Assembly: GCF_003029735.1 (NCBI RefSeq)
Contig: NZ_KZ686270.1
Coordinates: forward strand, 310,001-374,000
Length of the DNA stretch: 64,000 nucleotides
Direction of reading: 5' to 3'
Source: Pedobacter yulinensis
GTDB taxonomy: Bacteria > Bacteroidota > Bacteroidia > Sphingobacteriales > Sphingobacteriaceae
Each line of letters starts with the position of its first letter. Position 1 is the stretch's first letter. Positions 8,150-15,894 of the stretch are shown in pieces. The translations under genes were made by a program, and so were the position numbers. The notes below the pieces were generated by a model. The model did not search any database. It saw only the letters and a list, made by a program, of their open reading frames with translations, and had not been told where the DNA came from.

Positions 8150-8761
8150 ATGAAGATCATTGCCATAGGCCGCAATTATGCCGAACATGCGCGCGAACTG
8201 AACAACCCGATCCCAACTGTTCCGGTTATTTTTCTTAAACCTGACACGGCTGTCTTAAAGGACAACCGGCCCTTCTACCTGCCTGAGTTTTCTGATGATA
8301 TTCATTATGAACTGGAGGTCGTGCTGAAAGTCTGTAAAGAAGGAAAACACATCGCCGAAAAATTCGCGGCATCCTATTATGATGAGATCGGGCTGGGCAT
8401 TGACTTTACCGCCCGCGACCTGCAAAGCAGGCACAAGGAGAAAGGCTTGCCCTGGGAGCTGGCTAAAGCTTTTGACAATTCTGCCCCGGTTAGCCGGTTT
8501 ATTCCCAAAACAGACTTTGCTAATCTTTATCAGCTGCAGTTTGAACTGGAAGTGAATGGCGATATCCGGCAACGCGGCGATACCAGTCTCCTGCTGTTTT
8601 CATTTGAGCAGATCATCGCCTTCGTTTCGAAATACATTACCCTGAAAAAAGGCGACCTGATCTTTACCGGAACACCAGCCGGCGTAGGCCGCGTACAGGC
8701 CGGGGACCAGTTAAAAGCCAGGCTTCAAAACCAGGAACTCCTGAACTTCGTTATTAAATAA
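8150..8761 (+). CDS. Fumarylacetoacetate hydrolase (FAH) family protein
   Basis: A 203-residue single-domain member of the FAH superfamily, the size of YcgM-like acylpyruvate hydrolases. It begins directly with the conserved MKIIAIGRNYAEHA, has PVIFLKPDTAVL, the acidic metal-site region HYELEVVLKV, GIDFTARDLQ, and the C-terminal FTGTPAGVG motif. Members cleave carbon-carbon bonds or decarboxylate 2-oxo acids such as acylpyruvates or oxaloacetate with a divalent metal. The exact substrate cannot be named. The M23 peptidase gene begins 13 bases after its stop, so they may share a transcript, although the functions do not suggest a pathway. Confidence 0.9.
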   Translation: MKIIAIGRNYAEHARELNNPIPTVPVIFLKPDTAVLKDNRPFYLPEFSDDIHYELEVVLKVCKEGKHIAEKFAASYYDEIGLGIDFTARDLQSRHKEKGLPWELAKAFDNSAPVSRFIPKTDFANLYQLQFELEVNGDIRQRGDTSLLLFSFEQIIAFVSKYITLKKGDLIFTGTPAGVGRVQAGDQLKARLQNQELLNFVIK

Positions 8762-8774
8762 CAAGTCAAATTTA

Positions 8775-10505
8775 ATGAAGTATATTTTCAGCAGTATTCT
8801 CCTTATTGCCCTGCTCACCCAGTCTCCCTTCAAGGTGTACGCGCAGCAGGTGTTCAGCAACAACAAATATCCTTTAACGGATTTCCGGATGCCCCTCGAC
8901 ATCAGTCCGCCTGCACTTGCCGGCTCGTTCGGTGAACTGCGGGCCAACCACTTTCATTCAGGTGCCGATTTTCGCACCAATCAACGTGAAGGTTATCCCG
9001 TTTATGCCGTGGCAGATGGCTACGTCTCGCGCCTCAGGGTACAGAACAGCGGTTTTGGCCTGGCGCTTTACCTGGTACACCCCAATGGCTTTACGACTGT
9101 TTACGGGCACCTGCAGCGATTCGCGCCCAAAATAGCCCGTGAAGTAAAAACACTGCAATACAGCAAGAAGAGTTATGAGCTCGACGAGTTCCCGAAGGCC
9201 GACCTTTTGCCTGTCAGAAAAGGAGAGGTGATCGCCTATTCTGGCAATACCGGTGGTTCTGGGGGACCGCACCTGCACTTTGAAGTGCGCGATAGCCGGA
9301 CTGAAGAGACCATTAATCCGCAGTTGTTCGGCATTGATATTCCCGACAACATTCCCCCGGTACTTTCTGCAATGTATGTGTACAGGCTGAATGGAAAACC
9401 TTTTAACGAGTCAACCCCGCGTCAGTACTTTCAGTTAAGCGGTGGTGGAGGCAGCTACCGGCTGCACCAGGTAAACACCATCCGGTTAAGCGGCGAAGTG
9501 GGCTTTGGCATCATCACCACCGACAAACACAATGGCGCTTCGGGCACCAATGGTGTTTACTCGATACAGTTGTTTGTTGACAATGTACCGGTGTATACTT
9601 CTGCACTGGAACGCTTCAGTTTCGCCAACAGCAAGGGGATCAATTCCCACATCGATTACCCGGTTTTTCTGAACCAGCGCCGCAGCATCCAGAAAAGTTT
9701 CATAGATCCGGGAAATCCGCTTAAAATATACAGCAATGTTGTCAACAACGGACGCATTGTATTTGACGACGGCCGTCTGCACCGCGTAAGGTATGAGATA
9801 ACCGATGCAAAAGGCAACCAGACCAGGCTGGAATTCAGCGTACAGGCGGGGGCCAAAAATTTCGTAGAGGAACCGCCCGAAGTTGTGGGGCAGCAGTTCA
9901 GGTGGAATACCAAAAATGAACTGAACACCGGCGATGTGCGCATCAGCATTCCCCGCGGCTCGCTTTACGACGATATTACTTTTGTTTATAAAACCCTGCC
10001 CAAGCCGGCTAAAGGTGCCTATTCTGCCATACACCAGGTCCATAACAGGCTTACACCCCTACATAGCGGCTTTGACCTGGCTATCCGGGCCGACAGCAGT
10101 CTTTATGCGCTGCGCGATAAAGCACTTATTGTCAGCACAGGTGGCGCATCGCAAGGCGGCATATTCGAAAATGGGTTTGTTAGAACAAGCCCGAGAAGTT
10201 TCGGCGGTTTCTATATCGCCGTCGATACGGTTGCTCCGCGCATTGTTCCGCTTAATATTGCCGAAGGCAAGAACATGGCCGGCCTGGCACGGATCAGTTT
10301 TCGCATCAGCGACAACCTGGCCGGCATTAAAAGCTTTAACGGTTACATTGACGGCAAATGGGTGCTTTTCGAGTTTGATGCAAAAACCGCTTCGCTCTGG
10401 TACCGGTTCGATGAAAATATAGCGCCGGGCAAACATACGCTTGAATTGGCTGTAACCGATATGAAAGACAATGTACGCAGGTACCGGGTAGGCTTTACCA
10501 GGTAG
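8775..10505 (+). CDS. Secreted M23 family metallopeptidase (LytM-like)
   Basis: A 576-residue exported protein with a signal peptide (residues 1-24, ending VYAQQ). The N-terminal catalytic domain is of the LytM/peptidase M23 type: H61-S-G-A-D65 (HxxxD zinc motif), YGHLQRF, then H166-L-H-F-E170 (HxH motif). These residues indicate an active zinc endopeptidase acting on peptidoglycan cross-links, presumably in the periplasm. The remaining 380 residues are beta-rich, with no lysine/LysM-type binding repeats that I recognise, and end in a fold-like segment at about 505-576. The long C-terminal region is typical of Bacteroidota M23 proteins of unknown partner specificity. Confidence 0.9.
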   Translation: MKYIFSSILLIALLTQSPFKVYAQQVFSNNKYPLTDFRMPLDISPPALAGSFGELRANHFHSGADFRTNQREGYPVYAVADGYVSRLRVQNSGFGLALYLVHPNGFTTVYGHLQRFAPKIAREVKTLQYSKKSYELDEFPKADLLPVRKGEVIAYSGNTGGSGGPHLHFEVRDSRTEETINPQLFGIDIPDNIPPVLSAMYVYRLNGKPFNESTPRQYFQLSGGGGSYRLHQVNTIRLSGEVGFGIITTDKHNGASGTNGVYSIQLFVDNVPVYTSALERFSFANSKGINSHIDYPVFLNQRRSIQKSFIDPGNPLKIYSNVVNNGRIVFDDGRLHRVRYEITDAKGNQTRLEFSVQAGAKNFVEEPPEVVGQQFRWNTKNELNTGDVRISIPRGSLYDDITFVYKTLPKPAKGAYSAIHQVHNRLTPLHSGFDLAIRADSSLYALRDKALIVSTGGASQGGIFENGFVRTSPRSFGGFYIAVDTVAPRIVPLNIAEGKNMAGLARISFRISDNLAGIKSFNGYIDGKWVLFEFDAKTASLWYRFDENIAPGKHTLELAVTDMKDNVRRYRVGFTR

Positions 10506-10534
10506 AATTTGAATACGATATAAAAAATACAAAC

Positions 10535-11002
10535 ATGAGTGAACTTAAAGAAGGCCAGCAGGCCCCCGCATTCAGCGGCAAGGACCAGGACGGAAAGCCA
10601 GTTAGCCTGGCCGATTATTCAGGTAAAACCCTCGTACTTTATTTCTATCCGAAAGACGACACACCCGGCTGCACCGCAGAAGCCTGTAACTTCCGCGACA
10701 ATTACCAGGCGCTGCTTGGAAAGGGAATTGCCGTGGTTGGTGTAAGCGTTGACGACGAAAAATCGCACCGGAAGTTTGCCACCAAACACAGCCTGCCTTT
10801 CCCCCTGATCGTCGATACCGACCAGGCGATCGTAAACAGCTACGGCGTATGGGGCGAAAAAAACATGTATGGCAAGACCTACATGGGAACGAACCGGACC
10901 ACTTTCATCATCGGCCCTGATGGCAGGATCCTTCATATCATCCGAAAGGTAAAAAATGATAGTGCTACTGCCCAGGTGCTGGACCTGCTCGAAGCCAAAT
11001 AG
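10535..11002 (+). CDS. bcp: Thioredoxin-dependent thiol peroxidase (BCP/PrxQ)
   Basis: A 155-residue cytosolic peroxiredoxin of the BCP/PrxQ group that reduces H2O2 and organic hydroperoxides using thioredoxin. The peroxidatic cysteine lies in DDTPGC46T. A second cysteine five residues on (C51, in TAEAC) is the resolving cysteine of the atypical 2-Cys subgroup, so an intramolecular disulfide is expected. Full length for the family. A thioredoxin (trxA) that could serve as electron donor is encoded elsewhere in the window. There is no SD sequence; the upstream region is AT-rich. Confidence 0.95.
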   Translation: MSELKEGQQAPAFSGKDQDGKPVSLADYSGKTLVLYFYPKDDTPGCTAEACNFRDNYQALLGKGIAVVGVSVDDEKSHRKFATKHSLPFPLIVDTDQAIVNSYGVWGEKNMYGKTYMGTNRTTFIIGPDGRILHIIRKVKNDSATAQVLDLLEAK

Positions 11003-11033
11003 CAATTGGCTGCCTCAGAATCCTTTAAAACAC

Positions 11034-11041
11034 TATATTTG
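11034..11041 (+). promoter_or_regulatory. Candidate -7 element for split transketolase genes
   Basis: TATATTTG is a perfect TAnnTTTG box 32 bases before the transketolase ATG. A TTGG lies 24 bases upstream (11006-11009), a little far for a -33 box. Confidence 0.45.
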
Positions 11042-11073
11042 TTTTTTCCTGAAAACAATCCAAAAAAACTTAA

Positions 11074-11919
11074 ATGAAACATACCACAGAAGAGCTTGAA
11101 GAAATCGCCTCCCAGATACGCAGAGATATTGTCAGAATGGTTCATGGCTGCCAATCCGGCCATCCCGGGGGTTCTTTAGGCTGTGCGGATTTTTTTACTG
11201 CACTCTATTTCGAAGTGATGCACCATGCTGCCGATTTCACGATGGATGGGAAGGGCGAAGACCTCTTTTTCCTCTCAAACGGGCACATTTCGCCTGTATG
11301 GTACAGTACACTTGCCCGGGCCGGTTATTTCGAAGCTGCTGAACTGGCTACCTTCAGAAAGCTCGACAGTCGCCTGCAGGGCCACCCTACTACCCACGAA
11401 CACCTTCCCGGTATACGCATTGCCTCAGGATCTCTTGGTCAGGGCATGTCGGTAGCCATCGGTGCGGCACTTGCAAAAAAACTGAATGATGACAAAGCGC
11501 TTGTTTTCACCTTACACGGCGACGGTGAACTTCAGGAAGGTCAGAACTGGGAGGCCGCCATGTTTGCGCCTTTCAATAAAGTCGATAACCTGATCTGCAC
11601 GGTTGATTACAACGGGCAGCAGATCGATGGCCCGACAGAGAAAGTACTTTCGCTTGAAAGTCTGCAGGCTAAGTTTGAGGCGTTTGGCTGGCATGTGATC
11701 GTTTCTAATGGGAACGACATGGCTGAGATCGTGAAAACACTGCAATATGCCGTTTCCCTCACGGGCAAAGGAAGACCAATCATGAACCTCATGAGTACCC
11801 AAATGGGCTACGGTGTTGATTTCATGATGGGTTCGCACAAGTGGCATGGCGTTGCACCGAACGATGAGCAGTTGAAACTTGCGTTAGACCAGCTAAAAGA
11901 AACCTTGGGAGATTACTAG
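11074..11919 (+). CDS. Transketolase, N-terminal (TPP-binding) subunit
   Basis: A 281-residue protein equal to the thiamine diphosphate-binding half of transketolase, which moves two-carbon units in the non-oxidative pentose phosphate pathway. It shows SGHPGGSLG near the N-terminus and the TPP/Mg motif GDGELQEGQNWEA (from about residue 149) closing with the DYN of VDYNGQQIDG. The gene for the pyrimidine-binding and C-terminal half follows after 38 bases. Split transketolases occur in many Bacteroidota, archaea and Firmicutes, so this is not a frameshift: the first subunit ends cleanly and the second has its own start and full N-terminal domain. Confidence 0.95.
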   Translation: MKHTTEELEEIASQIRRDIVRMVHGCQSGHPGGSLGCADFFTALYFEVMHHAADFTMDGKGEDLFFLSNGHISPVWYSTLARAGYFEAAELATFRKLDSRLQGHPTTHEHLPGIRIASGSLGQGMSVAIGAALAKKLNDDKALVFTLHGDGELQEGQNWEAAMFAPFNKVDNLICTVDYNGQQIDGPTEKVLSLESLQAKFEAFGWHVIVSNGNDMAEIVKTLQYAVSLTGKGRPIMNLMSTQMGYGVDFMMGSHKWHGVAPNDEQLKLALDQLKETLGDY

Positions 11920-11957
11920 TCCTGTTCAATCAACAACACGGGCTTCAGCTTACAGAC

Positions 11958-12911
11958 ATGAAGAAATACACATATACAGAGAAAAAAGATACACGTTCCG
12001 GCTTTGGCGCCGGGCTGCATGAAGCAGGTAAGAAGAACGAAAACGTGGTTGCACTGTGTGCAGACCTGGTCGGCTCGCTCAAAATGGATGCTTTCATTAA
12101 AGATTTTCCGGAGCGGTTTACGCAGGTAGGCATTGCAGAAGCTAACATGATCGGTATTGCCGCAGGTATGACCATTGGCGGGAAAATTCCTTATACCGGC
12201 ACCTTTGCCAATTTTTCTACCGGCAGGGTTTATGACCAGATCAGGCAATCTGTAGCTTATTCAAATAAAAACGTAAAGATTTGCGCATCGCATGCTGGCC
12301 TGACACTGGGCGAAGATGGTGCTACGCATCAGATCCTGGAAGACATCGGCCTCATGAAAATGCTGCCGGGTATGGTGGTTATCAATCCCTGCGATTATAA
12401 CCAGACAAAAGCCGCCACACTTGCAATTGCCGATTATGAAGGACCTGTCTACCTGCGTTTTGGCCGCCCGACTGTTCCGGTATTCACCGATCCTGATCAG
12501 AACTTCGAGATCGGCAAGGCCTGGATGGTCAACGAAGGCAAAGACGTAACCATCATTGCAACCGGCCACCTGGTCTGGGAAGCAATTGAAGCGGGCGAAC
12601 AACTGGCCGAAATGGGTATTGATGCTGAGATCATCAACATCCACACGATCAAACCGCTTGATGAAGATGCCATTTTAAAATCGGTTCAGAAGACCGGCTG
12701 CGTGGTCACTGCTGAAGAACATAACAAATACGGCGGCCTGGGCGAAAGCGTAGCACGCCTCCTGGCTACCACCCAACCCACCCCACAAGAGTTTGTTGCT
12801 GTAAACGATTCTTTTGGCGAAAGCGGCACCCCCGACCAGCTGATGGAGAAATATGGCCTGACCGACAAAGACATCGTAAAAGCAGTACAGCGCGTACTGG
12901 AACGAAAATAA
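11958..12911 (+). CDS. Transketolase, C-terminal (Pyr and C-domain) subunit
   Basis: A 317-residue partner of the preceding subunit. Residues 1-165 form the pyrimidine-binding domain, with the catalytic Glu region VGIAEANMIGIAAGM and the H-x-G-L-T-L-G-E-D-G-A-T-H loop typical of transketolase and DXS. Residues about 190-310 form the C-terminal regulatory fold (VTIIATGHLVWEAIEAGEQL). Together the two chains should form an alpha2beta2 cytosolic enzyme. The sigma factor gene starts six bases after the stop codon, but that closeness is probably incidental; there may also be read-through expression. Confidence 0.95.
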   Translation: MKKYTYTEKKDTRSGFGAGLHEAGKKNENVVALCADLVGSLKMDAFIKDFPERFTQVGIAEANMIGIAAGMTIGGKIPYTGTFANFSTGRVYDQIRQSVAYSNKNVKICASHAGLTLGEDGATHQILEDIGLMKMLPGMVVINPCDYNQTKAATLAIADYEGPVYLRFGRPTVPVFTDPDQNFEIGKAWMVNEGKDVTIIATGHLVWEAIEAGEQLAEMGIDAEIINIHTIKPLDEDAILKSVQKTGCVVTAEEHNKYGGLGESVARLLATTQPTPQEFVAVNDSFGESGTPDQLMEKYGLTDKDIVKAVQRVLERK

Positions 12912-12917
12912 CATCGC

Positions 12918-13478
12918 ATGAAGCAGGTTGAAGACGCGGAGATTCTGCAGAAGTTTGCGCAGCCGCAAACACGAAATGAAGCCTTCAACCTGCTTTTACA
13001 AAAATACCAGCAAAAAATTTACTGGCACATTCGCCGGATCGTCATTGACCACGATGACGCAGATGACCTGGTTCAGGAAGTCTTTATAAAAGTCTGGAAG
13101 AACCTGTCCGGATTCAGAAACGATGCGCAGCTGTACACCTGGATCTACCGCATTGCGAGCAACGAATCGATCACGTTTCTCAATAAAAAAAAACAGCGAA
13201 ACAACATCTCGATAGAAGACAATTCGGTCGAACTGGCCGAGCACCTGACCGCAGCTTCTTATTTTAACGGAGACAAGGCCCAGCTTAAGCTGCAAAAAGC
13301 CCTGCTAACCCTGCCAGACAAACAGCGGCTTATCTTTAACATGAAATATTTCGAGGAAATGAAATACGAGGAAATCTCGCAGGTTCTGGGCACCTCGGTT
13401 GGTGCGCTGAAGGCTTCTTTCCACATTGCGGTCAAGAAAATCGAAGCTTTTTTGTTAAATGACGACATCACCTTTTAA
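12918..13478 (+). CDS. ECF-type RNA polymerase sigma factor
   Basis: A 186-residue sigma-70 family protein with only regions 2 and 4, i.e. an ECF sigma. Region 2 (about 25-95) includes DADDLVQEVFIKVWKNL and the -10-binding segment around AQLYTWIYRIASNESI. Region 4 (about 125-180) includes LPDKQRLIFNMKYFEEMKYEEISQVLGTSVGALKA, a helix-turn-helix for the -35 element. The next two genes code for a one-pass membrane protein and a Spy/CpxP-like periplasmic protein, so the three probably form a membrane-stress signalling cassette. It begins six bases after the transketolase stop. Confidence 0.92.
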   Translation: MKQVEDAEILQKFAQPQTRNEAFNLLLQKYQQKIYWHIRRIVIDHDDADDLVQEVFIKVWKNLSGFRNDAQLYTWIYRIASNESITFLNKKKQRNNISIEDNSVELAEHLTAASYFNGDKAQLKLQKALLTLPDKQRLIFNMKYFEEMKYEEISQVLGTSVGALKASFHIAVKKIEAFLLNDDITF

Positions 13479-13511
13479 ACCTTTTGCCGGCAATTGCATC
13501 AATGAAGTATC

Positions 13512-14141
13512 ATGCTTGAAGAAATAGAAGATCGCGAATGGATGGAAACGGCTAAAGAGCTGATGAAAACGGGCAATGCCACGCCCTTCGAAGTACCTGC
13601 AGGTTACTTTGAAGCACTCAGTGCGCAATTGAATGCCTGCCTGAAAATTGATGAAGCCTCTGGTACAGGAGCAGGTTTTAATGTACCCCCGGCTTATTTC
13701 GACCACCTGCAGCAGCAGATCAGCGCACGTGTGCTGATCAGGGAGACTCAGGCTCCCGCGCAGCAGGCCTTCTCGACACCGCCAGGTTATTTTGAGACGC
13801 TCAGTCCACGCATCTTTGCAGCTACCCGCCCGTCAGCACCGGTACGCAGGTTGTGGCCTTTGGTCGCTAAATATGCCGCGGCAGCATCGGTTGTCCTTCT
13901 GGCGGGACTTGCAATGTTTTATAGCCAGGAACCGCCGGTAAAACACAGCGAAAAGGCCCCAATGGTGCACACCACTACGCCACTGGCCGATCAATACTTA
14001 TATGATATTGACGAGCAGGTCATTGTAGAACATGTACAGATGAGCGAGGCAGAGGCACTTCACGCAACACCGAGCCAGGATGAGGTGGAGAGTTATATTT
14101 TGAATCATTATTCGCAGAACGAATTGATATCTGCTTTATAA
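13512..14141 (+). CDS. Probable membrane-anchored anti-sigma-like protein with three F-x-V/T-P-x-x-Y-F repeats
   Basis: A 209-residue protein without a recognised Pfam-type anti-sigma zinc-finger motif. It has an N-terminal cytoplasmic part of about 115 residues, one membrane segment (about 117-137, VAKYAAAASVVLLAGLAMFY) and a periplasmic tail of about 70 acidic residues. The cytoplasmic part holds three copies of a motif about 30 residues apart: FEVPAGYFEAL (26-36), FNVPPAYFDHL (56-66) and FSTPPGYFETL (87-97), each followed by an I/L-x-A. Position right after an ECF sigma gene and single-pass topology suggest an anti-sigma factor, with the repeats as candidate sigma-binding units. That role is inference. 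Confidence 0.65.
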   Translation: MLEEIEDREWMETAKELMKTGNATPFEVPAGYFEALSAQLNACLKIDEASGTGAGFNVPPAYFDHLQQQISARVLIRETQAPAQQAFSTPPGYFETLSPRIFAATRPSAPVRRLWPLVAKYAAAASVVLLAGLAMFYSQEPPVKHSEKAPMVHTTTPLADQYLYDIDEQVIVEHVQMSEAEALHATPSQDEVESYILNHYSQNELISAL

Positions 14142-14151
14142 ATAACAGTAC

Positions 14152-14601
14152 ATGAAACCATTTATCTTCTTCGCAGCGCTTTTCTTCCCTGTTTTGCTTT
14201 TTGCCCAGGGGCCAGGCGGCAAACGGGGAGCGGAAATAGAATCTTTCAAAGTTGCTTACCTGACACAGAAACTTGACCTTTCGCCCGAAGATGCTAAGGT
14301 ATTCTGGCCTATATACAATGAATGGCAAAAGGAGCAGGAAACCCTGCGTAAAGAGCGTTTCCAGAAAATGATCAGTTTTCGCAAAATTGCGGACATTGAT
14401 GAACTGAGTGACGCACAGATCCAGTCGCTCATTACCAGCGAGTTTGCCCTTAAACAGCGGGAACTGAACCTCGAAAAAAAGTACTATGCCAGGCTGAAGG
14501 CCAACTTGCCAATCCGTGTGATCGGCAAGTTTTACCGCGCACAGGAAACGTTCAAGCGGGAGCTGCTCACCCGCTTCCGCGAAGGCAAGATGAACAACTA
14601 G
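14152..14601 (+). CDS. Spy/CpxP-like periplasmic helical protein
   Basis: A 149-residue protein with a clear signal peptide (1-19, ending LLFAQ) and an almost fully helical, highly charged mature part. It contains LDLSPEDAKVFWPIYNEWQKEQETLRKER and a long helix rich in K, E and R, the layout of Spy/CpxP and heavy-metal-resistance periplasmic chaperones (LTxxQ-like helices). It is the third gene of the sigma/membrane protein cassette, ten bases after the previous stop, so it may be the stress sensor or a target chaperone of that pathway. No Cys or His cluster argues against direct metal binding. Confidence 0.62.
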   Translation: MKPFIFFAALFFPVLLFAQGPGGKRGAEIESFKVAYLTQKLDLSPEDAKVFWPIYNEWQKEQETLRKERFQKMISFRKIADIDELSDAQIQSLITSEFALKQRELNLEKKYYARLKANLPIRVIGKFYRAQETFKRELLTRFREGKMNN

Positions 14602-14615
14602 AGCTGTGCAGGCGC

Positions 14616-14646
14616 TTCTGCATCCAGGCTAAAAAGCCTACTTTTG
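14616..14646 (+). promoter_or_regulatory. Candidate promoter giving a leaderless aminotransferase mRNA
   Basis: TACTTTTG (14639-14646) is a perfect -7 box only four bases before the ATG at 14651, with TTCTG 18 bases upstream. If used, transcription would begin at or next to the start codon. A small AGGCT/AGCCT hairpin (14625-14638) abuts the box. Confidence 0.45.
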
Positions 14647-14650
14647 CTGC

Positions 14651-15829
14651 ATGCTTACGCAAAGACAGCTTTTTCTACAACACAACGCCCAGACGAGCCG
14701 CACCCCCCTGCTGCTTGAATTTCAGAAGGCCTCAGGCATGTACCTGCACGATTCATCGGGCCGGAAATACATGGATCTCATTGCCGGCATCGGCGTCAGT
14801 AATGTCGGCCATTGTCATCCGGCAGTGGTGACCGCGGTTCAAAAGCAGGCCGAAACCTATATGCACCTGATGGTGTATGGTGAGTTCGTACAGACACCGC
14901 AAGTGGAGTTTGCTGCAGCGCTCGCTGCCATACTTCCGCAAAGCCTGAACTGCACCTATTTCGTAAACTCGGGCGCCGAGGCTACCGAAGGTGCCATGAA
15001 ACTGGCCAAGCGGTATACCGGCCGAGGTGAAATTCTTGCCTGCAAAAATGCGTATCATGGCAGTACCCAGGGTGCGCTGAGCCTGATCGGCGACGAAGAA
15101 TTCAAGCGGGCATACCGGCCGCTGTTACCCTGTACCGGTTCCATTCGCTTCAACCACATGGACGACCTGGCACGCATCAGCCCTAAAACAGCTGCTGTCT
15201 TCGTCGAAACCATTCAGGGCGAGGCAGGAGTCCGTTTGCCCGACGAGGTCTGGTTGCAGGCGCTGCGCAGCCGGTGTACCGAAACCGGTACGCTGCTGAT
15301 CTTTGATGAAATTCAGTGCGGCTTTGGCAGAACAGGAAAAATGTTCGCCTTTGAACATTTTGATGTGATACCGGACGTGCTTTTGCTGGCAAAAGGTATC
15401 GGGGGCGGCATGCCGATCGGCGCGTTCATTTCCTCGTCTGCCATCATGGATGTTTTTACTGAAAGGCCTATACTCGGCCACCTGACCACGTTTGGCGGTC
15501 ACCCGGTTTGCTGTGCCGCCGGTCTGGCTACGCTACAAACCCTGCAGCAGGAGCGGCTGGTAGCGGGCGTTTTCGCGAAAGGGCAGTTGTTTAAATCGCT
15601 GCTGCAGCATCCCGCAATCAGGGAAGTACGCGGCATCGGTTTGATGCTGGCAGTCGAATTTGACAGCTTTGAAACTAACAAACGCATCATCGACGCGTGT
15701 ATAGCGGATGGCCTGATCACCGACTGGTTTTTACATTGCAGCAACTCCATGCGCATTGCACCGCCGCTGATCATTACGGAAGAGGAAATTCAGGAAGCCT
15801 GCAAGATCATTCTCAAACATCTGGACTAA
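14651..15829 (+). CDS. Class III PLP-dependent aminotransferase (acetylornithine/ornithine aminotransferase-like)
   Basis: A 392-residue fold-type I aminotransferase of subgroup II (class III). It shows the PLP phosphate-site NSGAEATEGAMKLAKRYTGR, the aromatic NAYHGSTQGALS, the LIFDEIQCGFGRTGKMFAFEH signature with the PLP-pairing Asp, and the Schiff-base lysine K248 in LLLAKGIGGGMPIGAF. Family members use 2-oxoglutarate as amino acceptor with omega-amino donors (ornithine, acetylornithine, 4-aminobutyrate, lysine). No arginine-biosynthesis genes are adjacent, so the substrate is not assigned. It stands alone, with its own promoter and a bidirectional terminator facing susD. Confidence 0.9.
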   Translation: MLTQRQLFLQHNAQTSRTPLLLEFQKASGMYLHDSSGRKYMDLIAGIGVSNVGHCHPAVVTAVQKQAETYMHLMVYGEFVQTPQVEFAAALAAILPQSLNCTYFVNSGAEATEGAMKLAKRYTGRGEILACKNAYHGSTQGALSLIGDEEFKRAYRPLLPCTGSIRFNHMDDLARISPKTAAVFVETIQGEAGVRLPDEVWLQALRSRCTETGTLLIFDEIQCGFGRTGKMFAFEHFDVIPDVLLLAKGIGGGMPIGAFISSSAIMDVFTERPILGHLTTFGGHPVCCAAGLATLQTLQQERLVAGVFAKGQLFKSLLQHPAIREVRGIGLMLAVEFDSFETNKRIIDACIADGLITDWFLHCSNSMRIAPPLIITEEEIQEACKIILKHLD

Positions 15830-15845
15830 CCTCCGGCTAAAAACA

Positions 15846-15869
15846 AAGGCCACCTTTCCAGGTGGCCTT
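15846..15869. terminator. Bidirectional intrinsic terminator between aminotransferase and susD
   Basis: Perfect 9-bp stem AAGGCCACC / GGTGGCCTT with a TTTCCA loop between two convergent genes. The flanking T tracts are short on either side. Confidence 0.75.
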
Positions 15870-15894
15870 GTCATCTATATCTACTAATAAGGCA

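Noticed and set aside
7877-8238. Two open frames in the FAH upstream region
   Set aside because: Cys/Arg/Pro-rich translations with no family likeness; one overlaps the start of the FAH gene in another frame.
11074-12911. Frameshifted single transketolase gene
   Set aside because: Both halves have full domains and proper start and stop; split transketolase is normal in this phylum.
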